A DNA stretch of 64,000 bases, from positions 186,001 through 250,000 of the forward strand of contig NZ_JPLZ01000006.1 in the NCBI RefSeq assembly GCF_000735135.1, in the 5' to 3' direction. The position numbers and the translations under genes were made by a program. The notes beneath the pieces are model-generated. The model did no database searches, had not been told where the DNA came from, and saw nothing but the letters and a program-made list of their open reading frames with translations. The stretch comes from Chryseobacterium sp. FH1 (GTDB taxonomy: Bacteria > Bacteroidota > Bacteroidia > Flavobacteriales > Weeksellaceae). This document shows positions 16,700 to 24,402 of this stretch, in pieces. Numbering within the stretch: the first letter of the stretch is position 1; the number at the start of each line of letters is the position of its first letter.

Positions 16700-19385
16700 T
16701 ATGAATTATGACAACGATTACATCAGAAAGGAAGCAGATGATAAACTGAAAGGTAAATTCAGAAAGCTCTTTCATCAAAACAATATGAAGTTAAAAGAAC
16801 ATTCAGCTTCAGCAGGGGAAGATAATGGAACAGACTTCTATTTTGATGTTACAAATGAAAAGGAAGAGCATATTTTTTTCTTTAGAAATCAAAATAAGGG
16901 AACTTTTAATGATTTACCAATTATAAAGAATAAAGATGATGTGAATTTTGGAAAAATATATCACACAATTAGTTTAAGAAATGCCATCAATTATTATACG
17001 GAATTTGATGAAGCAATTATATTTACTATTTGTGATTTGAATACAAACATTATTTATTGGTATGATATACAAAATGACACTACCTTAAAAGAAAGAATTG
17101 TAAAACAACAAAGTGATGGTATTAATTCTATTCAAATATATATATCTACAGAAAACATACTAAATGAAGAGAGTTTTGAAGTTTTTTTAAAAGAAATAAA
17201 TTTCTCTAAAATCAATCAAATTAGAAAGAAAAAAATTTTAGGAGGAAATATAGAAGCAGATTATTCTAAAACAAAAACTGATACTGAAGATAAACACGTT
17301 ATTGATAAAATTGATTATACGTTAAAACTATTTGAGGGTATAAAAGTACTACCAGCCAAAATAATAATTCAATTATATCCTTTTAAAGGAACGGAAAATA
17401 ACACTTTTATTAACGAATTTGAATTATATACTGATAATGAAGAATTCTTTGATTTTATGAATGGTCTGTGTTTAAAAGATGATGAATTAGAAGTAGAATC
17501 AAAGGAAATGTTTGTAGAAAATCAGAAAGACAAATTGAGAAAAATTATAAGTTTTTTCCAGGTTAACCATATACACCATATTCGATGGAAAGGTAAAAAT
17601 CCTAAGTTACAGATTTGTGTTCATAAATTGTATAGATATGGCAAATGTGATTGCGAAAGATGTAATTTAGAAAGATTAAATCTCAAAAGAACAAACACAT
17701 TATTAAACGATGATTTAAAAGAGGGAGGGAATTATGAAACATTAAGAAGAGGATATACTTATTATCTGTTGGGTGATTACAAAAATTCTGCTGACATATT
17801 TTTGAGTGTTTATAACGAATCTGATAGAAGTAATAATCCAATCATTTATACGATATCAACTTATAATTTAACTCGACTTAAAAAATTAATTAAATTTAAT
17901 TATTACGAAGACGATAGAGATACAATTTTAGAAAAACTATCCTCAATAGATTTTGATATTGATGAACCATTTATAAATAGGAATGCTCCATATTTCTTAG
18001 ATATTTATAAAGGTATTAAAGAAAGTAGATATTTTGATGATATAGAAGATGAAATTGAAAACAGTTTTAAAGAAATTCAGAAATTAAGTTTTGATGATAA
18101 ATTTGGAGGTTGGATTTCTGAAAATGGATACTATAAATTAAAATCTACTTTTTTAAGATTTACTACATATTTAGAACATAACTTCATCATTTTTAATCAA
18201 TATTCAGAATTTAAAAACTTATCAAAAAAAGTATTGGAGAGTATTTTTGCTCTTTACACTTTGAAAAATCCACTGACAGATAAATACGAAAAATTTGATT
18301 GGAGTATATTAGAAATGTGGATTTTTAGTGTTGATATCGGTTACTCAAAATATCTTTTGAATAAATATAATATTAAAAGGATTAAAATTGATGATGATTA
18401 TTTTAAAATCATAGATAAGTTAAATGAATTGATAGAAAATCTTATTAATTCAAATGAATACATTAACGATTTTACAAATTGGTTTAATCCAATGAGGATT
18501 GATTATATACTTAGTAAAATTGTTTTAATCACTTCTTTTTTAGATGTCGAATTTAAAGAGAAGGAAAAAATAATTCTAAATATAATACATCTCGGTAAGA
18601 TGTTGGAGGATAAACATATTATTCCATATGATGAATTAGTAAATTTTGTTGAAAAAAACGAAAATGAGATAAATAAAGATTTAGTAAAAGAAATAATTGA
18701 TTTGTTTTTTTTCGATGAACACAAAAGATTTGGCTTCGGAAGAGTCTTAAATATTTATTCAGAAAAATCTTCACAATTAGAAATTGAAAATTTGATAAAA
18801 ACAGTTTTAAAAATTGAAAATTTAGAAGACATAGAAATTAATTTGGATAATAGATATTTGGGTAAATTACTTTACTCGTTTACTTATTTAAATGAGGATT
18901 TAAAGATTCAAATAAAAAATAAAATAATTGAGAAATTAAAAGAAAATTTTGATGATAAGCTATATAATTTAGCTGTTATATATGATATTATTGATTTTGA
19001 TAATGAATTTTTTGAAAAGTTTATTTCTACAATTCCAGATATGTCAAATGTGGAAAATAACAGACACCCTTTTAGATCAGAAGAAAATTTTCGTTTAACA
19101 CAAACTATAAATCTCATTTTCAAATATAATATTGAGATTGATAATAAACTGAAATCATTAGTAAACAAATCTCACCCAAACTACTTTGAATATTACAGTT
19201 GGTTAATGGACATTGATAATTATGATTATTCAAAGTTCAATCCTTATTGGATTTTAGAAAATCAAACAGTACATTATTTTGAGAGATTTAAGAAATCACA
19301 AAAACTGAAAGAAGAATTATCCAAATGTTTAAAAGAAAATTACATTGAGGGAGTCGCTAAAATTTACATTGAAGAATTAGTATAA
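16686..19385 (+). CDS. Large protein with DUF4365/nuclease-like N-terminus
   Basis: An 899-residue protein taken from ATG 16686 (16701 is equally possible; the open frame starts at 16668). Residues about 30-75 read HSASAGEDNGTDFYFDV, then strand, then FFFRNQNKG, the E-x-D-x-G-x-D ... Q-x-K spacing seen in DUF4365-type PD-(D/E)xK nuclease folds, although the Q-x-K is Q-N-K here. Residues about 310-340 hold a C-x-C-x2-C cluster (KCDCERC) beside histidines, a possible zinc site. The rest is long helical repeats of TPR-like appearance. It overlaps the preceding membrane protein by a few codons, so the two form a unit. Candidate cytosolic effector; function not known. Confidence 0.6.
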   Translation: MQKNNMNYDNDYIRKEADDKLKGKFRKLFHQNNMKLKEHSASAGEDNGTDFYFDVTNEKEEHIFFFRNQNKGTFNDLPIIKNKDDVNFGKIYHTISLRNAINYYTEFDEAIIFTICDLNTNIIYWYDIQNDTTLKERIVKQQSDGINSIQIYISTENILNEESFEVFLKEINFSKINQIRKKKILGGNIEADYSKTKTDTEDKHVIDKIDYTLKLFEGIKVLPAKIIIQLYPFKGTENNTFINEFELYTDNEEFFDFMNGLCLKDDELEVESKEMFVENQKDKLRKIISFFQVNHIHHIRWKGKNPKLQICVHKLYRYGKCDCERCNLERLNLKRTNTLLNDDLKEGGNYETLRRGYTYYLLGDYKNSADIFLSVYNESDRSNNPIIYTISTYNLTRLKKLIKFNYYEDDRDTILEKLSSIDFDIDEPFINRNAPYFLDIYKGIKESRYFDDIEDEIENSFKEIQKLSFDDKFGGWISENGYYKLKSTFLRFTTYLEHNFIIFNQYSEFKNLSKKVLESIFALYTLKNPLTDKYEKFDWSILEMWIFSVDIGYSKYLLNKYNIKRIKIDDDYFKIIDKLNELIENLINSNEYINDFTNWFNPMRIDYILSKIVLITSFLDVEFKEKEKIILNIIHLGKMLEDKHIIPYDELVNFVEKNENEINKDLVKEIIDLFFFDEHKRFGFGRVLNIYSEKSSQLEIENLIKTVLKIENLEDIEINLDNRYLGKLLYSFTYLNEDLKIQIKNKIIEKLKENFDDKLYNLAVIYDIIDFDNEFFEKFISTIPDMSNVENNRHPFRSEENFRLTQTINLIFKYNIEIDNKLKSLVNKSHPNYFEYYSWLMDIDNYDYSKFNPYWILENQTVHYFERFKKSQKLKEELSKCLKENYIEGVAKIYIEELV

Positions 19386-19440
19386 TTTACAAATTGGATA
19401 CTAAAATATTATAAACACCCACAAACAGTAGATAAAAACT

Positions 19441-19458
19441 TTCTGTATCGGCAAATAA
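19441..19458 (+). other. Right attachment site (attR)
   Basis: TTCTGTATCGGCAAATAA reads F-C-I-G-K-stop, the end of mnmE, although no mnmE gene is attached on its left. It is the displaced native or donor half of the insertion site. It lies 55 bp after the last island gene. Confidence 0.8.
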
Positions 19459-19566
19459 ATTAGCTTTTCTTTGATTTCTTTTTTCTATCTTTTATTTGAC
19501 TATCAGATAGTTATGTAAATTTTATTTTCTCTTATTAGACTATATTTGTATATTTGTACCACTTTT

Positions 19567-19603
19567 GTACTACTTCAGACTTCAAAAAAGTCAAAAGTAG
19601 TAC
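19567..19603. repeat. Hairpin just upstream of the gene remnant
   Basis: GTACTACTT (19567-19575) and AAGTAGTAC (19595-19603) pair perfectly, with AGACTT/AAGTC pairing inside. The homology to the exported-protein gene at 22459 begins directly after it. Confidence 0.5.
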
Positions 19604-19765
19604 AATTCCGGCTTGCGCGTCCGATCTGGAATCTTCAGTAGATGAAGAGAAATTGATGTTGGTCTCAAGATAGAGATTGGTGTCGTCATCTAAAAATTTA
19701 AGATTCTTCTCTTGGGAATATACCAGATTTTTGATACATAGAAATGCTACTAAGCATAATTTTGT
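19604..19765 (-). pseudogene. 5' fragment duplicate of the exported-protein gene at 21038-22459
   Basis: The minus strand encodes a signal peptide and the first about 55 residues (QEKNLKFLDDDTNLYLETN...SDAQAG) almost identical to the start of the 473-residue protein encoded at 21038-22459. Similarity begins at about 19606 and ends at about 19765, close to the start codon; past the junction the frame continues into unrelated sequence and stops. A broken partial duplication. Confidence 0.8.
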
Positions 19766-19850
19766 TTGGTAATGTATCAAAGTTATTAATGGGTATAATT
19801 TTAAACATTAAGTTGTTGAAAATCAATTGAAATAATAATTAAAAAATATT
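19766..19850. repeat. About 85-bp repeat, copy 1
   Basis: This AT-rich segment matches 33441-33523 at roughly 80 percent by eye, including TTTTAAA-ATTAA and AAATAATAATTAA. It abuts the truncated gene copy. It may be the end of a decayed mobile or RHS-associated segment. Confidence 0.5.
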
Positions 19851-19853
19851 AAG

Positions 19854-19890
19854 AACGAGGGTGGATTTATCTGCTCTCGTTTTTTTTGCA
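19854..19890 (+). terminator. Weak terminator-like hairpin
   Basis: AACGAG (19854-19859) and CTCGTT (19876-19881) form a 6-bp stem with a large loop, followed by eight T. No gene on the plus strand ends just before it. Confidence 0.35.
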
Positions 19891-20148
19891 GAAAAAACAT
19901 ATCTTAAATCATTGGGAGTCATGACAGGTGTATCAGAGTTAGTGATGGAAAAAATTTTAAATAGAATTGCTCATCTTTAGATAATAATTTTTACTTTAGA
20001 AACTGAAAATAAAGAATACCCGATAGCTCAGATTTTCAATCAGTGCTTTTAGAATTTTTTCTTTGTAGTTTAGATGAATAGATCCCGGCTGTAGTCAGAA
20101 TTTTAGTTTCATTATCCTATTTTTGTGGTACATTACCTCTCAAGCTTT

Positions 20149-20586
20149 TTACTTCGGCAGATGTGCTATTAATTCTATTTCCAATTTTGCTTTGGGCATG
20201 TACAATCTTTGTATTTGAATCCAAGTGGCGGCAGGAAAATCATTCTGATAATATTTTTTTCTCACATAGTTGAGTTTTTTCATTTCCTCTATGTCGGTGG
20301 TATAAAGATTTTCTTTCACCACATTTTCAAATGTGGCTCCAAAACTCGCCAAGGAAGCTTTAAGGTCATTGTAAACGGATGTGATCCCTTCCGGGGTAAG
20401 GTCATTGGTTGCAGCCCCTGAAATGTAGAGAACATTATCGACTTTTAAAACTTGACAGTAGCCTGCAATTGTATCTTGTTTCAGTTTGTTGTTGTTCCAA
20501 TGCCACTTTTCTTTTTTTATATGCCTTTCTTGTGAGAAAGTACGGTTGGCAAGCAATAGGAGCAGAAGTAGGATAATGTTTTTCAT
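20149..20586 (-). CDS. Exported RidA (YjgF/YER057c) family protein
   Basis: A 145-residue protein with signal peptide (IILLLLLLLANRTFSQ). The mature part matches the RidA fold: AGYCQVLKVDNVLYISGAA, TPEGITSVYNDLKASLASFGATFENVVKENLYTTDI, and FPAATWIQIQRLYMPKAKLEIELIA, where RidA proteins have the conserved arginine in a PARxxVxV-type motif; here it is PAATWIQI, so the residue that holds the imine substrate in classic RidA deaminases is replaced by threonine. That suggests an altered or lost deaminase activity. Periplasmic location is unusual for RidA itself but seen in Rid homologues of Bacteroidetes. Monocistronic. Confidence 0.85.
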   Translation of the reverse strand: MKNIILLLLLLLANRTFSQERHIKKEKWHWNNNKLKQDTIAGYCQVLKVDNVLYISGAATNDLTPEGITSVYNDLKASLASFGATFENVVKENLYTTDIEEMKKLNYVRKKYYQNDFPAATWIQIQRLYMPKAKLEIELIAHLPK

Positions 20587-20697
20587 AATATGGTTTAAGG
20601 ATACGAAAATAATGAAATCTTAAATGAAATGTGATGACATTTCAAATATAACCAAGATATCACAAAAAGTCCCCACTGGTAAACTATTCAATTCTGC

Positions 20698-20880
20698 TTA
20701 TTTTCTTCTAGGTGCGCTTCTGGTGTGTGGACTTAAGTAGGTGCCATCTTTTCTCGTATAGCCCTTTACATGGACTGTTCCTCCCGAAGTCGCGGATCTG
20801 CAATCTGCTCTTTTATGTGTATTTATAAAACAATAGTACGAACAAAATATAAGCCTGTGGAAATAGAGAAGCTTATCTTT
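20698..20880 (-). pseudogene. 3' remnant of a small GYTRKDGTY-type protein
   Basis: The minus strand is open for 60 codons and ends in GGTVHVKGYTRKDGTYL, then SPHTRSAPRRK and a stop. That terminal pattern (V-x-G-Y-x-R-K-D-G-T-Y-V/L-x-x-H-x-R-S) is common at the C-terminus of small secreted or phage-linked Bacteroidetes proteins. There is no Met, and an in-frame stop lies just upstream, so the 5' part is missing. A gene remnant. Confidence 0.6.
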
Positions 20881-21037
20881 TTACCACTATTAGAGTTCGA
20901 GTACTGATATTTTCACAAGTTTCACTTTCTAAAAAGATCATTAAATTAATTTTAAAAAGCCACAATATTTCTAAGTTTGTAAGACTTTACAAAGCTACCT
21001 CTTAATAGTTATATTTCATAAAATCTCACAACTTGTA

Positions 21038-22459
21038 CTATAGATCGTTGTAAATTATGTTTTCAACTTCCAAAGAATTGGTTTTGTCTGTATAGGTCAA
21101 AATTAGCTTTGCCTGAGGGGAAATAGAGAGTTTGATCGTACCTTCTTCTTCTGTATTGCCATTGAAAATACTGCTGTAAGTACATTTGTCTTCTCTGAGT
21201 AAATTAAGCTCAGATCCTGATTTTTTATCAGGCTTTTGGCCACACTTTTCAATACTACTTGGATCACCATATTTTTTTGCCAACAGGCTTTTCATACTCA
21301 AGTACTGAGATATCAGAGATTGCCAAGATTCTTTTTCGCTAAAGATGACAGAGACTTCATAAACTGTCTTAGATGTTGCCTTTACCAGAATAGATGCATC
21401 CTCGCTTGCGAATTTCCCCGAAAGTTCGGCGTTGGATCGATCGCTTTTGATAAGTATGAAATTTTGTTTTTTAAGTTGATTAACAAATGATCCCAGAGAA
21501 TCGTTAATTGGAATTTCCTTAAATTTTAGATGATTACCTTTCTTTTCAGTTGAAGTTGGTTCTGCATTATCTTGCGTATATGCTGTTGTGCTTGGATTGT
21601 CTCGTTCCGAGGATTTGCCCTTCATCCTATTCTTTGCCCTCAGGTTTAAGTTCGCATTGAACCCCAATGTTATTATCGCTTGATTTCCGCTAAAACCGGG
21701 GATGTTGCCATTGCCGAAGTTTGTTAGGTTCACCTGCCCGAAAAAGTTGCTTATTTCCAGTCTTGCACCAAGATTGAAGGCATCGAAGCCCCGTTTCTCC
21801 GTTTGAATAAACTCTCTCCTGAGCGCCTTGTTTCCTTCCAGCCCATAGTCACCACCAAGACGCCTGTTAGAATAGCCACCTACTATAAAGAAATCTGCTC
21901 TACCATTATTTTGGCCTTCAATGTCCAAGCTCAATAGCCTGTAGGTCAAATGAAGGTCAAGCACTGTAGTCGTGACAGGCATGATAAGCTCGTCTTTTAC
22001 CCATTCTGTATTGTAGACCGAAAATTGCCCGTAGCCCCCAAACCTTCTCCAATCAAAAAACTCAATCGTTTTATCGTCCCGGACGTCCTCAAATTTATAA
22101 AAGCTTTTTGTGCCTAGCAGGAAACTGAAGTTGCTGACATTATTCGAGCTATTGGAGGGTATCAATAGGTTTGAACCGAAAATTTTGATGTCGTTGGAAG
22201 CTTCAGATTCAATCTTGTCATTTTTTGAGAATACGGTAAAAAGAATTCTGCCATAAATGAATTTTCTGTCGAATTTAATACCCAAGGTTCCAATTCCGGC
22301 TTGCGCGTCCGATCGGGAATCTTCAGTAGATGAAGAGAAATTAATGTTGGTCTCGAGATAAAGATTGGTATAGTCATCTAAAAATTTAAGATTCTTCTCT
22401 TGGGAATGTGCCAGATTTTGGATGCATAGCAATGCAGCTAAGCATAATTTTGTTTTCAT
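21038..22459 (-). CDS. Exported protein of unknown function, beta-rich
   Basis: A 473-residue protein with signal peptide MKTKLCLAALLCIQNLAHS. Residues about 25-280 contain alternating strands ending in aromatic residues (FIYGRILFTVF, GYGQFSVYNTEW, LRLEISNFFGQVNLTNFG), consistent with an outer-membrane or periplasmic beta-rich domain. From about 300, after a Lys/Thr/Asn-rich linker, a separate alpha/beta domain follows (IPINDSLGSFVNQLKKQNFILIKSD...) that looks like a PBP- or SPOR-sized module, but I cannot assign it. A partial copy of its 5' end lies at 19604-19765. The gene is alone on its strand, with an AT-rich upstream region. Confidence 0.65.
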   Translation of the reverse strand: MKTKLCLAALLCIQNLAHSQEKNLKFLDDYTNLYLETNINFSSSTEDSRSDAQAGIGTLGIKFDRKFIYGRILFTVFSKNDKIESEASNDIKIFGSNLLIPSNSSNNVSNFSFLLGTKSFYKFEDVRDDKTIEFFDWRRFGGYGQFSVYNTEWVKDELIMPVTTTVLDLHLTYRLLSLDIEGQNNGRADFFIVGGYSNRRLGGDYGLEGNKALRREFIQTEKRGFDAFNLGARLEISNFFGQVNLTNFGNGNIPGFSGNQAIITLGFNANLNLRAKNRMKGKSSERDNPSTTAYTQDNAEPTSTEKKGNHLKFKEIPINDSLGSFVNQLKKQNFILIKSDRSNAELSGKFASEDASILVKATSKTVYEVSVIFSEKESWQSLISQYLSMKSLLAKKYGDPSSIEKCGQKPDKKSGSELNLLREDKCTYSSIFNGNTEEEGTIKLSISPQAKLILTYTDKTNSLEVENIIYNDL

Positions 22460-22753
22460 GATAATGTAGTTTATTGGTGATCATTCAAATGTGCAATTTT
22501 CATTGATTTTATTAGCTTATAAGTGCAAACGTAGATGTCTCTGGAGATTATATTCTTAATCCAATGTGTTTGATAAGATAGGCGTCAGCTATTAAAATCA
22601 GTCAAAATTAAAAGCTATTTTTATAATTTCAATCAGTATAAATACTTAATTTTCAGTATGGTATGTTAAAAATTGTGGGGGTGGAATTTATGTCTGTAGT
22701 GTTCAAATATACCAATATAACCATCCTTCAATGAGCAAGATTGGAAAAATGTA

Positions 22754-22933
22754 ATGACGTTGAGTTTTTTAGATGAAGAAAGACGGATTCTTTTTGATTA
22801 CAGACGAACCGCAGCAAAATACTTAGGACAATGCTGCTGTAGAGACAGAAGAAGGAAAGCTTTTAACGATTATTTGATCGGTCAAGGTAGGCTATTTTCT
22901 GTTGGTTTAAGATCAAGAGATGATATCTTATAA
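22754..22933 (+). CDS. Possible small basic protein (59 residues)
   Basis: An ATG-started frame of 59 codons that reads FLDEERRILFDYRRTAAKYL, three consecutive cysteines (QCCCRD) and RRRKAFNDYLIGQG. No ribosome binding site or promoter is obvious and I recognise no family. It lies alone in a 600-bp gap. Codon use is not strange, so a small gene or remnant is possible, but chance is not excluded. Confidence 0.25.
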   Translation: MTLSFLDEERRILFDYRRTAAKYLGQCCCRDRRRKAFNDYLIGQGRLFSVGLRSRDDIL

Positions 22934-23012
22934 TTAGTGGATTTCAATTACGTTGGTTTGGGTTTTTATGATGTTGTAATTACTAACGCATATCTACTAT
23001 GTACAAAAGAAA

Positions 23013-23040
23013 GTGGCCGAAAGAAATTTCGGCCACCTCA
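23013..23040 (-). terminator. Intrinsic terminator of the T9SS cargo gene
   Basis: GTGGCCGAAA and TTTCGGCCAC are perfect 10-bp arms around GAAA (23013-23036). The hairpin lies 22 bp past the stop codon of the gene ending at 23059. Confidence 0.8.
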
Positions 23041-23058
23041 TTATAAATAAGTTTGCTT

Positions 23059-24009
23059 TTATTTTTTAATTACTTTTCCTGCCTGAAAGTAGCCGGTTTT
23101 ACTAGTTATCTTATAGTAGTATACACCGGATTTTTTATTTTTCAGGTCTATTCCGTTTTTCAGATTGGTACGGTCCAATACTTTTGATCCTTTGTCATCC
23201 GATACTTCAATCTTGTATTCACTCAAGTTTTCTCCTTCGAAATTTACGACGGAGCTTGTTGGGTTTGGATATACCAATATCTTGTTTTCCCTCGAGTAAA
23301 GTGGAGTACATGCGTTGATACTGCAAGCTGGTGTTTGAGGGCCGGAAATTTCGGGGATTGCAGTTGGTCCACCTGTGTAATAGCGCTTTACTTGTACTCC
23401 ATTTTTGTAAACATACAAGCCGTAGGCGATCACCGGATTATTTTCACAATCTATATTGAACTGCGGATTTTCAACATCGAACTCAAGCAAAGTGCCATTC
23501 TGGTACTTTATGTACCAATGGTAGGTAAAACACTCATCTCCAACAGGGGCTTGATAAGGAGATCCAAGATAGGCGTAATAAAGGTTAGCATATCCATTTA
23601 CAGCATCAAAGCCAAAACAGCCAGGCAGATTTGAAACCGAACAGTTGTCAATAGTCCCACAGTAATCTACCACATGGCAACCTGTTTCGTTGAAGTAGGT
23701 CAGTCTGACGGAATAGCTTCCTGTCCCGACTGCTTGTATCGTGACGCTTTGATTCATGTCGCTACCAACAATTTTGATATTGCCCACAGTTTGATTGTCA
23801 GACGATGTAGAGTTGTTGTTGATGTCCCAATCATAGCAATTGCTGCATTGTGCTGCGGCCGCAGAAGTGATGACTGTCGTCTCACCTACGGAAATTTTCG
23901 GGATTCTGTTACAGAATGTTTCGGGATCATGAGGTTGAGGGTCCCCAAATTGTGCAAAGCTGGAAATTCCCAAAAATGTCAGAAAGAATAATTGTAATGT
24001 TTTTCTCAT
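23059..24009 (-). CDS. T9SS-secreted protein with C-terminal sorting domain
   Basis: A 316-residue protein with signal peptide (LQLFFLTFLGISSFAQ) and a type A sorting domain over the last about 75 residues: ILVYPNPTSSVVNFEGEN, SDDKGSKVLDRTN, KSGVYYYKITSKTG, and a basic end GKVIKK. It is exported by Sec and then passes the type IX system to be released or attached at the surface. The middle part has Ig/PKD-like features (QAVGTGSYSVRLTYFNETGCHVVDYC) and many cysteines and aromatics. Function of the cargo not known. Monocistronic, with a strong terminator. Confidence 0.85.
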   Translation of the reverse strand: MRKTLQLFFLTFLGISSFAQFGDPQPHDPETFCNRIPKISVGETTVITSAAAAQCSNCYDWDINNNSTSSDNQTVGNIKIVGSDMNQSVTIQAVGTGSYSVRLTYFNETGCHVVDYCGTIDNCSVSNLPGCFGFDAVNGYANLYYAYLGSPYQAPVGDECFTYHWYIKYQNGTLLEFDVENPQFNIDCENNPVIAYGLYVYKNGVQVKRYYTGGPTAIPEISGPQTPACSINACTPLYSRENKILVYPNPTSSVVNFEGENLSEYKIEVSDDKGSKVLDRTNLKNGIDLKNKKSGVYYYKITSKTGYFQAGKVIKK

Positions 24010-24402
24010 AATAAAAATATTTTATTTGTGCTAAGTTAATAAAAATATTTAATTTTTGTTAATTAATTTTAGTTAATTGTGTTAAAAAACAAGTAGAATT
24101 GATATTGTCTCATTGGGATAACATGGAATACATAATTCAAACTGATGATCATTTTTTTTAGGTTTATACGAGTAAGAATATTGATCTTTATAAAATGCTC
24201 ATCAACTGTATCGCCTGATGCGAGCAGTAAATGACAAGAAGAAGAAAAAATAATAAAATGAAATTTATTGCAGACATTATTAGTAGATATCTCCCACATG
24301 TTATTAATTATTGTTAATATTTATTCAAAATAATAAAGCAAATTTTAAATTGTGTTAAATTTTTGCTAATTTGCTAATTTGCTAAAATAAAATATTAACC
24401 CA
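24010..24402. other. AT-rich divergent promoter region
   Basis: About 390 bp between two divergent T9SS cargo genes. It contains three tandem TTGCTAAT units of 8 bp (about 24363-24385), just before the ATG at 24403. I see no gene in it. Confidence 0.5.

Larger units (their letters stand above)
2271..19458 (+). mobile_element. Integrated island in the 3' end of mnmE
   Basis: The element is bounded by imperfect 18-bp direct repeats (2271-2288 and 19441-19458, 15/18 identical). Both encode F-C-I-G-K-stop, so the target is the mnmE 3' end. Inside are an excisionase-like zinc/HTH protein, a tyrosine recombinase, a second HTH protein, a BT4734-type protein, a structured putative RNA, two lipoproteins and two accessory operons. 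The whole stretch is distinctly more AT-rich than the mnmE and SusC regions. There are no mobilisation or conjugation genes that I recognise, so it is an integrative element that would need outside help to transfer. Integration at the mnmE (thdF) 3' end is established for SGI1-type islands of Gammaproteobacteria. Confidence 0.85.

Noticed and set aside
19345-19356. A third TTGAGGGAGTCG copy inside the large protein gene near attR
   Set aside because: Twelve bases inside coding sequence, without the second motif GAAGTAAAG; likely chance in a 17 kb element.
2271-19458. Prophage or conjugative transposon
   Set aside because: No capsid, tail, portal, relaxase or transfer genes were found; only integration and replication-type genes plus cargo.
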